Positions 8,849-16,317 of a stretch of 37,938 bases of DNA are shown here, piece after piece. The notes under the pieces were generated by a model. The model was not told the origin of the DNA. It did no database searches and saw only the letters and a list, made by a program, of their open reading frames with translations. The position numbers and the translations under genes were made by a program. Where the stretch lies: contig NZ_JAMTCN010000038.1 in assembly GCF_024171865.1 (NCBI RefSeq), forward strand, positions 1 to 37,938. The letters are read 5' to 3'. How positions within the stretch are numbered: position 1 is the first letter of the stretch; every line of letters starts with the position of its first letter. The DNA is from Prauserella aidingensis (lineage in GTDB: Bacteria; Actinomycetota; Actinomycetes; Mycobacteriales; Pseudonocardiaceae).

Positions 8849-9646
8849 TCACTGCCCGCCAGTCGGATCGGCCACGGCGAGATCGTCCAGCTTGCGCTGC
8901 AGCTTGTTCATCCCCGCGAGCCACCGATCGGTATCGGTGGCTCGCGCGGCGTAGTAACCCCCCACCTCAGGGTGCGGCAGGATGAAGAAGCGGTCGTCAG
9001 CGAGTGCTTCCCAGACGGTGTCGGCCACCTCCTCAGGCGTGAGGGCGGAGTCGTGGCTGAGCAGGTCTTGCAGCCCGCCGGTCGGAAGCATCTGCGTGCG
9101 AACGCCCTGCGGACACAGCGCCTGAACGACGATCCCACGGTGCCGGTAGGTCGCCGACAGCCACTCGGCGAAGGCGACCGCGCCGTGCTTTGTGACCGAG
9201 TACGACGGCCCCTCCAGCAGGGTGAGCAGGCCGGCTGCCGAGGCCGTGACGACGTACCGGCCGGATCCCCGCTCGAGCCAGCGCGGCACGAGCAACCGAG
9301 CCGCCCGCACGTGCGCCATCACGTTGACCTCGTGGCTGAGTGCCCAGTCCTCTTCGGAGGTCGCCAGCGTGCGACCTCGTTCGACGCCCGCGTTGCCGAA
9401 CCAGACCTCGACGTCACCCAGGAGCTCCCAGGAGCGACGCACGAGAGCTTCCGCACCCGGGGCCGAGGCGGCGTCCCCGGGCACCGCGTGGCCACCGATC
9501 TGCTCGGCGACTGCACCGGCCGCATCCGCGTCGAGGTCGTTCACCACGACGCGCGCGCCCCCTGCAGCCAAGTGGGTGGCGATCGCCTTGCCGACGCCGT
9601 TACCGGCTCCGGTGACGACCACGCCCTTCCCGGCCAACGACATCAT
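8849..9646 (-). CDS. Short-chain dehydrogenase/reductase
   Basis: A 265-residue classical SDR with the NAD(P)-binding TGAGNGVG at residues 12-19, NAG at 85-87, and catalytic S136, Y149 and K153 (YSVTK). It would interconvert an alcohol and a ketone, probably a hydroxyacyl-CoA or ring hydroxyl. The ATG at 9646 overlaps the stop of the preceding broken SDR as ATGA and has GAAGGGAG upstream. A second ATG follows at once. The C-terminal tail (GMNKLQRKLDDLAV) is longer than in FabG-type proteins and resembles SDRs of steroid and terpene catabolism. Cytosolic, part of the 13381-7187 operon. Confidence 0.88.
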   Translation of the reverse strand: MMSLAGKGVVVTGAGNGVGKAIATHLAAGGARVVVNDLDADAAGAVAEQIGGHAVPGDAASAPGAEALVRRSWELLGDVEVWFGNAGVERGRTLATSEEDWALSHEVNVMAHVRAARLLVPRWLERGSGRYVVTASAAGLLTLLEGPSYSVTKHGAVAFAEWLSATYRHRGIVVQALCPQGVRTQMLPTGGLQDLLSHDSALTPEEVADTVWEALADDRFFILPHPEVGGYYAARATDTDRWLAGMNKLQRKLDDLAVADPTGGQ

Positions 9647-10055
9647 GCAGCTCCCTTCAGGAGCAGGCCGCCGTCGACCACGACGACCTGCCCGGTAATC
9701 CATCCGGCCTCGTCCGAGAGGAGGCAGGAGACGAGGCCGGCGAGGTCCGCCGGGTCACCGAGCCGCTCCAGCAAATAGGTCGCGGCGACCTCAAGGTCCA
9801 TTATTCGGCCGTAGACCGAGTTGATAGCGGTGTTGATGACCAGCAGGTCGACGCTGCCGAACGTCTCGATGGCCCGCTCGACCGTCGCCCCCGGTGGTCG
9901 GCATCGGCCGCGTGTTCCGCGACACCGAGCGCGACCTCGGATCCCCCGAGCTCCTCGACGGCGGCGTCGAGGGCCTCCTGCTTGAGGCGATCGCGCGGGC
10001 AGGTCCGCCGAATGCTGCGCCTGCCTGCCCGGCAACCTCGCCTCGCCACCGTCGT
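9643..10055 (-). pseudogene. Broken SDR gene with frameshift and internal deletion
   Basis: Fragments of a second SDR follow the thiolase gene. One frame (about 10000-9905) gives RLKQEALDAAVEELGGSEVA. A one-base shift near the GGGGG at about 9895 leads to the frame GATVERAIETFGSVDLLVIN, and this ends with the SDR C-terminus SDEAGWITGQVVVVDGG and stop at 9643. The N-terminal Rossmann glycine motif is absent. The section carrying the catalytic Ser, Tyr and Lys is also missing, because the sequence jumps from NSVYGRIMDLEV to YLLERLGDPADLAGLV. At about 135 codons instead of about 250 it cannot be active. Its stop still overlaps the start of the next gene, so the operon structure survived. Confidence 0.8.
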
Positions 10056-11210
10056 TCACAGGAGCTCGAAGATCGTGGCGTTGGCCATGCCGCCGCCCTC
10101 GCACATCGTCTGCAGCGCGTAGCGGACGCGCTCGCGACGCATGTGGTGGACCAGCGTCGTGGCGATGCGCGCACCCGAGGCCCCGAGCGGATGCCCCAGG
10201 GCCATGGCGCCGCCCAGCGGGTTGGTGAGCGAGGGGTCGGCCCCGGTCTCGGCGTACCAGGCCCCCAGCACTGAGGCGAACGCCTCGTTGACCTCGAAAG
10301 CCCCCATGTCGGAGAGCGCCAGGCCGGACCGCTCGAGGATCTTCGCGGTCGCGGGGATCGGGCCGGTCAGCATCATGATCGGGTCGACTCCGGCCGTCGC
10401 GAACGAGTGGAGCCGCGCCAGCGGCGTCAGCCCGAGCTCCGCGGCCTTCGCGGACGTGGTGACCAGGAGCGCGGCGGAACCGTCGGAGATCTGCGAGGCG
10501 TTGCCCGCGGTCACGACCCCGTCCTCCTTGAATGGGGTCGTGAGCGTGGCCAGCTTCTCGACCGTCGTGCCTGGCCGGATGCCCTGGTCCCGCTCGACGA
10601 GCCCGTCCGGGCTCGGGACGGCGGCGATCTCCTCGGCGAAGAGCCCGGCGTCCTGGGCGGCCCCGGCGCGCTCGTGGGAGGCCACCGCGAGATCGTCGAG
10701 GTAGGTCCGCGAGAGGCCCCACTTGTCGGCGATGAGCTCGGCGCTGATCCCTTGTGGGACCAGCCGGTCCTCGTAGCGGTCGTTCATCGACCCGAAGGCG
10801 TCGGCCTCACCGACGTTCGAGAACATGGGGACACGCGACATCACCTCGACGCCGCCCGCGATGGCCAGGTCGTAGTGCCCGGCCACGAGACTGGCGGCGG
10901 CGAACTGCAGCGACTGCATCGAGGAGCCGCACTGCCGATCGACGGTCGTGCCGACGACCGACTCCGGCAACCCTGCGGCCAGCGCGGAGTTGCGGGCCAC
11001 GTTGAAGGCCTGCTCCCCGACCTGCGACACGCAGCCCCAGACGACGTCCTCGATCTCGTGGGGGTCCACGCTGGTGCGTTCGACGAGCGCCCGGATCACG
11101 TGGGCCGAGAGGTCGACCGGGTGGATGTCGTCCAGATCGCCCTTGCCGGACTTGCCCACGCCCACAGGCGTGCGCACCGCTCCGACGATCACGGCGTCAC
11201 GAGCGCTCAT
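10056..11210 (-). CDS. Thiolase (acetyl-CoA acyltransferase)
   Basis: A 384-residue thiolase II that would cleave a 3-ketoacyl-CoA with CoA to release acetyl-CoA, or run the reverse condensation. The nucleophile is C94 in DRQCGSSMQS. The C-terminal residues are H340 in ALGHPLGASGAR and C370 in CEGGGMAN, so the full triad is present. Start MSARDAVIVG at 11210 overlaps the upstream SDR stop as ATGA. It sits in the middle of the beta-oxidation operon, between an SDR and a broken SDR. Length and motifs are normal and no damage is seen. Confidence 0.93.
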   Translation of the reverse strand: MSARDAVIVGAVRTPVGVGKSGKGDLDDIHPVDLSAHVIRALVERTSVDPHEIEDVVWGCVSQVGEQAFNVARNSALAAGLPESVVGTTVDRQCGSSMQSLQFAAASLVAGHYDLAIAGGVEVMSRVPMFSNVGEADAFGSMNDRYEDRLVPQGISAELIADKWGLSRTYLDDLAVASHERAGAAQDAGLFAEEIAAVPSPDGLVERDQGIRPGTTVEKLATLTTPFKEDGVVTAGNASQISDGSAALLVTTSAKAAELGLTPLARLHSFATAGVDPIMMLTGPIPATAKILERSGLALSDMGAFEVNEAFASVLGAWYAETGADPSLTNPLGGAMALGHPLGASGARIATTLVHHMRRERVRYALQTMCEGGGMANATIFELL

Positions 11211-11965
11211 ATGGAGATCCCTCCATCGACGGGCAGTACCACGCCGGTGATGTAGCCCGCTGCTCGACTGGCCAGGAAGCCAACGGCCGGCGCCATCTCC
11301 TCCGGTGAACCGAAACGCCCCATCGGGATCGTCGCCGCCAGCTCCGCCAGCTTGTCGTCGGGGATCGAGGCGACCATCCGGGTCTCCGCGTTCGGTGAGA
11401 TGGCGTTCACCGTGATGCCGAACCGCGCCAGCTCCTTGGCGGTGGTCTTGGTGAACCCGATGATCCCCGCCTTCGCCATCGAGTAGTTGGCCTGCCCGGG
11501 GTTGCCGCGCAACCCGGTGTAGGAGGTCACGTTGATGATCCGGCCGCCGCCCTGGGCCCGCATGTGCGGCACGACCGCGCGGGTCAACCGGAACGTCCCG
11601 CCGGAATGGGTCGCCAGGACATCGTCCCAGTCCTGGTCCGTCAGCTTCCAAACCACATTGTCCCGCAGGATGCCGGCGTTGTTCACCAGGACGTCGACCC
11701 GGCCGGTGCGCTCGACGGCTGATCGGACAGCCCGATCCACGTCCTCGGTGACCGACACGTCGGCCTGGACGCCGTGTGCGCCGATGGCGCGCGCAGCTTC
11801 GGCGAGCTCGGCGCCGTCCCGGTCGACGAGCACCACGGTGGCACCCCAGCCGACGAACGCCCGGCCGATCTCCAGCCCGATGCCCCGACCCGCCCCGGTG
11901 ACGACGACCGTCGCCCCGGAGAAGTCGTAGGAGACCTCCCCTGGTGCCTGCTGGTCATTCGGCAT
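11207..11965 (-). CDS. FabG-like short-chain dehydrogenase
   Basis: A 252-residue classical SDR with TGAGRGIG (23-30), NNAG (95-98), S148, Y161 and K165, ending in the FabG-type VLPVDGGISI. It is a likely 3-hydroxyacyl-CoA dehydrogenase of the operon, placed directly before the thiolase with an ATGA overlap, so that the ketoacyl-CoA it makes would be the thiolase substrate. The start at 11965 (MPNDQQAPGE) is chosen for the GGAG seven bases upstream. The 87-bp gap to the acyl-CoA dehydrogenase contains no gene. Confidence 0.9.
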   Translation of the reverse strand: MPNDQQAPGEVSYDFSGATVVVTGAGRGIGLEIGRAFVGWGATVVLVDRDGAELAEAARAIGAHGVQADVSVTEDVDRAVRSAVERTGRVDVLVNNAGILRDNVVWKLTDQDWDDVLATHSGGTFRLTRAVVPHMRAQGGGRIINVTSYTGLRGNPGQANYSMAKAGIIGFTKTTAKELARFGITVNAISPNAETRMVASIPDDKLAELAATIPMGRFGSPEEMAPAVGFLASRAAGYITGVVLPVDGGISI

Positions 11966-12052
11966 GCCGGTCTCCAGCCTTGACGTCCCCGGTCGTAACT
12001 GGACTGCGCACGTCGATCCCTTCCTTCGAAACAAGTCTGGCCAGCGTCTGCG

Positions 12053-13381
12053 TCATGTCGTCAAGTCGGCGTGTCCGCCGTTCGCCCCGTAGCGTGCACG
12101 GGTTGCCTCTCCGGCCCGTTCCGCGGCGGCGAGGTCCAGGACGGCAGCGCCTCCGCCGGTGCGCGCGGGGTCGGTGTCGCGGTGCCTGCGGAGTTCGAGG
12201 CGGGCGATCTGGTTGCGGTGGACCTCGTCGGGGCCGTCGGCCAGACGCAGGTAGCGCGCGGTGGTGTAAGCGGCGGCCAGGCCGAAGTCGTTCGTGACGC
12301 CGGCGCCGCCGAAGGCCTGGATCGCCCAGTCGATCACCTGGCCGGCCATCGTGGGCGCGACCACCTTGATCATGGCGATCTCGGTACGGGCGACCTTGTT
12401 CCCCTGCTCGTCCATCGCCCAGGCCGCCTTGAGGGTGAGCAACCGGGCCTGTTCGATGAGCATGCGCGACTCCGCGATCCGCTCCATCGTCGTCGTCTGC
12501 TCCGACAGCGGCGTCCCGAACGGCGTGCGCTCCTCGGCCCGCCGGCACATCCGCTCCAGCATCCGCTCGGCCAACCCGATCAGCCGCATGCAGTGGTGGA
12601 TCCGGCCCGGCCCCAGCCGGCCCTGCGCGATCTCGAAGCCGCGCCCCTCCCCGAGCAGCATGTTGCTCGCAGGCACCCGCACGTCCTCGAACACGACCTC
12701 GGACGCCTTGTCCAGCGTGCCCACGTACCCGAAGATCGGCAGCGGCCGCACCACCCGCACCCCCGGGGTGTCGACCGGCACGAGGATCATCGACTGCTGG
12801 CGGTGCCGGTCCGGCGAGTCCAGATCGGACTTGCCCATGACGATCATGATCTCGCAGCGCGGATCGGTTACGCCGGTGGTGAACCACTTGCGCCCGTTGA
12901 TCACGTACTCGCCGCCCTCGCGCCGGATCGACGTCTCGATGTTGGTGCCGTCGCTGGAGGCCACCAACGGCTCGGTCATCGCGAACGCCGACCGGATCTC
13001 ACCCGCCAGTAGCGGCTCCAGCCACCGCTTCTTCTGCTCCGCGGTCCCGTAACGGGCGATCGTCTCCATGTTGCCGGTGTCCGGCGCGGCGCAGTTGAAC
13101 ACCTCCGGCGCCATCAGTGACCGGCCCATCACCTCGCACAACGGCGCGTACTCCAGGTTGGTCAGCCCTCCCTCGCCGTGCCCCGGCGGCAGGAACAGGT
13201 TCCACAGCCCCGCAGCACGCGCCTTCGGCTTCAGCTCGTCGATGATCGCCGCATGCCCGTAGGGCCCGGCGGCCTCGGCCTGCTCGAAGTGCACACCCTC
13301 GTTGGGGTAAACGTGCTCGGCCATGAAGTCCTCCAGCCGCAGCTGCAGCTCGAGAACCTTCGGCGAATGCTGGAACTCCAT
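12053..13381 (-). CDS. Acyl-CoA dehydrogenase (ACAD10/11-like)
   Basis: A 442-residue FAD-dependent acyl-CoA dehydrogenase that would oxidise an acyl-CoA to the enoyl-CoA. Seen in order: N-terminal helices with HVYPNE, the beta-domain signature [16 protein letters not shown], the mid-protein [20 protein letters not shown] typical of the ACAD10/11-like branch, and [12 protein letters not shown] near the C-terminus. The start at 13381 ([10 protein letters not shown]) matches family starts, with a weak GAGAG upstream. It is the first gene of the minus-strand operon. An inverted repeat at 13466-13486 lies in its promoter region. The C-terminal tail after [12 protein letters not shown] is longer than usual. 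Confidence 0.9.
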   Translation of the reverse strand: MEFQHSPKVLELQLRLEDFMAEHVYPNEGVHFEQAEAAGPYGHAAIIDELKPKARAAGLWNLFLPPGHGEGGLTNLEYAPLCEVMGRSLMAPEVFNCAAPDTGNMETIARYGTAEQKKRWLEPLLAGEIRSAFAMTEPLVASSDGTNIETSIRREGGEYVINGRKWFTTGVTDPRCEIMIVMGKSDLDSPDRHRQQSMILVPVDTPGVRVVRPLPIFGYVGTLDKASEVVFEDVRVPASNMLLGEGRGFEIAQGRLGPGRIHHCMRLIGLAERMLERMCRRAEERTPFGTPLSEQTTTMERIAESRMLIEQARLLTLKAAWAMDEQGNKVARTEIAMIKVVAPTMAGQVIDWAIQAFGGAGVTNDFGLAAAYTTARYLRLADGPDEVHRNQIARLELRRHRDTDPARTGGGAAVLDLAAAERAGEATRARYGANGGHADLTT

Positions 13382-13465
13382 CGGACCAACTCTCTGCACA
13401 GACGGCCGCAGACCCGTGACCACGAGGGGTGCTCGACAACCCTGGGCAGGGAGCCTAACGGGCGA

Positions 13466-13486
13466 CCGGTAGCGAAACAATACCGG
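13466..13486. promoter_or_regulatory. Inverted repeat upstream of the beta-oxidation operon
   Basis: CCGGTA (13466-13471) and TACCGG (13481-13486) form a perfect dyad with a 9-base AT-richer spacer. It lies about 85 bp upstream of the acyl-CoA dehydrogenase start and about 67 bp upstream of the divergent cupin remnant. The nearby TetR protein is the obvious candidate to bind it, by inference from position only. Confidence 0.3.
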
Positions 13487-13552
13487 CACCCACTGCAGCA
13501 GCGGAAATCAGCGAACCGCCTGCGTGCAGCCGGACCGATCGTGCAGCCGTCC

Positions 13553-13852
13553 GTGAGCCGAGTGCGGTACATCCACCACCCCTTCGACGCCGACAAGACG
13601 ATCAACACCGGCGCCCCGGGTGCCGGACCCAGTTCCTTTAGAGCGCGAGCATGATCGCCACATCGAGGCGGGTGGGTGCACTCCTGAGCTGCACTACCAC
13701 CGCAGCAACCAGCTGTACTTCCTCAGCGCGGCGCGACGAAGATCCGGCTCGGCGACGAGGCGGACGCGATCACCGCTCGATACGACAACTACGCCGGGGT
13801 CTTCGTGAACATCACCGAGCCCTTCCACGTTCACACCATCGTGCGTCCCTGA
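13553..13852 (+). pseudogene. Small cupin-domain protein, frameshifted
   Basis: Three successive frames make one short cupin. The first is RYIHHPFDADKTINTGAPGA (from GTG 13553 or 13562). The second is REHDRHIEAGGCTPELHYHR, then SNQLYFLS. The third is GATKIRLGDEADAITARYDN, ending FHVHTIVRP and TGA at 13852. HYHR and the final FHVH histidines fit the metal-binding cupin strands. About 100 codons in all, normal for a single-domain cupin. Shifts lie near 13625 and 13730. It is divergent from the beta-oxidation operon and lies before the TetR gene. Function unknown, probably a small accessory or sensor protein, now inactive unless the shifts are sequencing errors. Confidence 0.6.
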
Positions 13853-13896
13853 CGGCAGCGACTACGGCAATGTTCCCCTGCTCCAGCACCACGCCG

Positions 13897-13929
13897 CCCC
13901 TCACGACTCCTCCGTGCAGCCGTGAGGGG
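13897..13929. terminator. Stem-loop between the cupin remnant and the tetR region
   Basis: CCCCTCACG (13897-13905) and CGTGAGGGG (13921-13929) pair perfectly around a 15-base loop. It lies 45 bp after the cupin stop and 50 bp before the small ORF ahead of tetR. There is no T-run, which is common for actinobacterial terminators. It could equally be an operator dyad for the downstream regulator. Confidence 0.4.
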
Positions 13930-13979
13930 AGCGGATATCCTGCCGTGGCACCACCAGGGCACCCGTGCGAGGAGGACGA

Positions 13980-14072
13980 GTGAAAATCGGGTACTTGCCT
14001 GAGGTCCAGGACGTCGGCCTGCGAGTGGAGCTGCGCGCAGGTACCCGTGCCCGCGCCGGCCAGGCCACATGA
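13980..14072 (+). CDS. Possible 30-residue ORF coupled to tetR
   Basis: A GTG at 13980, preceded by a strong GAGGAGG ending five bases before it, starts VKIGYLPEVQDVGLRVELRA and stops at 14072. The stop overlaps the tetR start as ATGA. The good ribosome site and the coupling suggest it is translated, either as a leader peptide or as the rest of a longer lost gene whose first residues resemble MKIGYLPE-type protein starts. No family is recognised. It may only serve to couple ribosomes into tetR. Confidence 0.35.
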   Translation: MKIGYLPEVQDVGLRVELRAGTRARAGQAT

Positions 14073-14662
14073 GGCCCGGGGCAGTGGAGGAGACGCCCGC
14101 CGAGATCAGACGCGTGGCCCTGGAGATGTTCGCTACGAGGGGCTATGACGCGACGTCGGTCCGCGACATTGCCGCGGCAGTCGGTATCCGCGGCGCCACC
14201 ATGTATCACCACTTCGCCGCGAAGGAGGAAATCCTCTGGGACCTGACGCAGACTGCCATCCTTCGACTAGCGAACTCGTGGGCGGCCGCGAAGGAAAAAC
14301 TGGGGCCAGCGGACCCCATATCCCGGCTGAGCGCCTTCGTCCGGACCGACGTCGCCTTCCACGCCGAGCACCGGACCGAGGCTGTGATCGTGAACGCACA
14401 GCTGCACCGCTTGTCACCCGAGCATCGGGCTCGTGCTGTGGAGATGCGTCGCGCCTTGGAGCTCGAGCTGACGACCATCGTGACCGACTGCCTGACCACC
14501 GGGCAGCACGCTGTCCCGGACGTGCGCGTCACGGTGTTCGCGATCCTGCAGATGACCATCGCCGTCTCCGGCTGGTATGACCCCACCGGCCCGTTGTCAG
14601 TGGAGCAGATTGCCGGCATCTACCAGGACCTGGCCGTCAAGATGCTCGCGCCGGGCCCGTAA
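14069..14662 (+). CDS. TetR-family transcriptional regulator
   Basis: A 197-residue TetR protein. The N-terminal helix-turn-helix is clear (ALEMFATRGYDATSVRDIAA, then VGIRGATMYHHFAAKEEIL). The all-helical C-terminal ligand domain carries the motif AEHRTEAVIVNAQLHRLSPE, like KstR2/FadR-type TetR repressors that sense acyl-CoA thioesters. The start at 14069 is short before the HTH but is coupled to a preceding ORF. Its closest operon is the minus-strand beta-oxidation set starting at 13381, so an acyl-CoA-responsive repressor of that operon is the best guess. This is inference from position and family. Confidence 0.88.
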   Translation: MRPGAVEETPAEIRRVALEMFATRGYDATSVRDIAAAVGIRGATMYHHFAAKEEILWDLTQTAILRLANSWAAAKEKLGPADPISRLSAFVRTDVAFHAEHRTEAVIVNAQLHRLSPEHRARAVEMRRALELELTTIVTDCLTTGQHAVPDVRVTVFAILQMTIAVSGWYDPTGPLSVEQIAGIYQDLAVKMLAPGP

Positions 14663-14797
14663 CAACAGCCGTCCTCGGACGCACGAGAGGTGCCGACGAA
14701 TCCTCGGCGACCGCGACCTGGGGGGTCTACGGGTACTCGTCCCCGCCGATGGCAATTGGGACATCGTCACGCACCGACAACAGCCTCCGGCCCGGCG

Positions 14798-15637
14798 TCA
14801 GCCGCCGGTGGCTGCCCCCGGTGTCTGCGGCGAGTGGAACGCACCGTCCGCGTCGAGGGTCTCCGAGGGACCCTGCGTGGGCTCCGTCGTACTGGCGGCC
14901 ATGTTGTGCTGCCGGATGAGGCCCACGGCCCGGGACTTGTCGCGGATGGCGATCGCCTCGACGAGGTCGGCGTGCAACTGGTAGCGGCTCTGGACGTACT
15001 GGGAGACCGGCCGCTCATCGGCCGGCTGCACCGATAGCGTGTGCGACTCGATGATCTCCAGCAGGCTCAGGTAGAACGACCGAAGCATGGCGTTGGGAGT
15101 GACATCGGCGATCCGCGCATGCAGCGCCCAGTTCGCATGGATGAACTCGATGCCGTCGAGATCGGTCGCGGCCCTGCGCATGCGGTCCAGCTCCTGCCGC
15201 ATCGCATCCAGGTCGTCGGCCGAGGCATGGTGCAGCGCGTCCTCGACCAGAAGCGGGTCCAACGCGTCCCTGAGCCGGAGTGCGTCGACGACAGAGGCAG
15301 CGTCCACGTCGAGCGCAAGAACGGCGTTGCCCAGCCGCACGAGCGGCGACTGACGGCTGGCGAACAACCCGCCGACTCGGCCGGCGCGGACGGTCACCAC
15401 CCCGCGGGCCTGCACCAGGCGCAACGCCTCGTTGAACGTGCCCACCGAGACACCGCAGTAGGTGCGCAACTCTTCCTTGGTCCCCAGCCGCGCGCCGGGC
15501 TCGGCCGCCGCGGCCAGCGCCGCCAGCTGCTCAGCTGCCCGCTCCGGCATCGTTGCGGGATCGGACTCCCGAAGGGCTCGACGCGAAGCGGGCCCCGCCG
15601 ACACCGACGCTGCGAGGCCCTGCTCGCGATCGGTCAC
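14798..15637 (-). CDS. GntR-family regulator (FCD/FadR subfamily)
   Basis: A 279-residue protein with an N-terminal winged helix (LGTKEELRTYCGVSVGTFNE, then ALRLVQARGVVTVRAG) and a C-terminal FCD ligand domain. In the FCD domain, helices contain the usual metal/ligand residues (LRLRDALDPLLVEDAL, ANWALHARIADV, QLHADLVEAI). The GTG at 15637 is chosen because AGGAGGAG lies five bases upstream, although the open frame continues further. It is divergent from the monooxygenase operon starting at 15768 and is its likely regulator, sensing a small organic acid or pathway intermediate. About 40 residues before the HTH and about 25 after the FCD are low-complexity. Confidence 0.87.
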   Translation of the reverse strand: MTDREQGLAASVSAGPASRRALRESDPATMPERAAEQLAALAAAAEPGARLGTKEELRTYCGVSVGTFNEALRLVQARGVVTVRAGRVGGLFASRQSPLVRLGNAVLALDVDAASVVDALRLRDALDPLLVEDALHHASADDLDAMRQELDRMRRAATDLDGIEFIHANWALHARIADVTPNAMLRSFYLSLLEIIESHTLSVQPADERPVSQYVQSRYQLHADLVEAIAIRDKSRAVGLIRQHNMAASTTEPTQGPSETLDADGAFHSPQTPGAATGG

Positions 15638-15677
15638 TTTACTCCTCCTTCGCTCGGTCCGACGAGGCCCAAAAACT

Positions 15678-15754
15678 ACCATGCTAATTTCGCCCCAAAC
15701 CGTTGACACGTGGCCGCGGCCCCGCTCAGGCTGGCGAACATAAAACAGCATGGT
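15678..15754. promoter_or_regulatory. Divergent promoter region gntR / monooxygenase operon
   Basis: The 130-bp gap between GntR (15637) and the flavin reductase (15768) holds an inverted pair, ACCATGCT at 15678-15685 and AGCATGGT at 15747-15754. It also holds a plus-strand TTGACA at 15703-15708, a possible -35 box. No good -10 at 17 bp follows; CATAAA at 15739-15744 is too far. The two half-sites 61 bp apart could be GntR-binding sites for looping, but this is not shown. Confidence 0.3.
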
Positions 15755-15767
15755 GATTGGAGATCAC

Positions 15768-16280
15768 ATGCAGGATCACGAGTTCCGGGATCTCATGGCC
15801 GACGTCTGCGCGCTAGTCACCGTGGTGACCACCGAGGACGACGACGGCCCGCACGGAGCGACGGTGACTTCCTTCGCATCACTCTCTGCGACGCCTTTGG
15901 TCACCGTGGCGCTGGACCGCCGGTCGGCGCTGCTCTCGCGGATCCTCAGCAGCCGCCGCTTCGGGGTGAACGTCTTGGCCTCGGCCGACGACGAAATGGC
16001 GCTGTCGTTCGCTCGCCCACGAGGCACTTCGGGCAGGTGTCCTGGAGCGCCTCGCGAGGGCTGCCGCGCCTCGACGATGCGGCCGGGTGGGCGGTCTGCG
16101 ACCTGTGGCAGGTCGTCGAAGGTGGTGATCACCTGCTGCTCGTAGGCCTGGTGCCCCTCGCTGAGACCACACCAGCTCCCTCCCCTGGTCCACGGCTACC
16201 GCACCTTGGGCACCCACTCGCGCTTCACGAACCGGCCACGACCACCGATCGCCGACGGCCTCGCCGCCTTCGCCCGCTGA
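15768..16280 (+). pseudogene. Flavin reductase (two-component monooxygenase type) with two compensating frameshifts
   Basis: An FMN/FAD reductase of the HsaB/HpaC family, which feeds reduced flavin to a monooxygenase. From ATG 15768 (MQDHEFRDLMADVCALVTVV, GGAG six bases upstream) the frame is good to ALSFARP near 16015. The homology then continues one base off (HFGQVSWSASRGLPRLDDA and CDLWQVVEGGDHLLLVGLV). It returns to the first frame at about 16181, where removing one T from CCCTCCCC restores PAPPLVHGYRTLGTHSRF, ending with TGA 16280. So a one-base loss near 16020 is paired with a one-base gain at 16181. Between the two sites the protein would be scrambled and FARP would run to an early stop. 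Either it is a recent pseudogene or the sequence has errors. The HsaA-type oxygenase 38 bp downstream would be its partner. Confidence 0.75.
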
Positions 16281-16317
16281 TCCACCACCACGTTCCCGCT
16301 CGGCCAAGGAGTCACTG

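Noticed and set aside
7413-8924. Long minus-strand open frame of 503 codons
   Set aside because: It overlaps the acyl-CoA ligase in another frame and has Arg/Gly-rich shadow composition.
9891-10055. A separate small gene between the thiolase and SDR genes
   Set aside because: The pieces align with one decayed SDR, not an independent gene.
12071-13012. Plus-strand frame opposite the acyl-CoA dehydrogenase
   Set aside because: Antisense shadow; the acyl-CoA dehydrogenase motifs on the minus strand are unambiguous.
15703-15744. TTGACA plus CATAAA as a sigma-70 promoter
   Set aside because: The spacing of about 30 bp is too long for a normal promoter.
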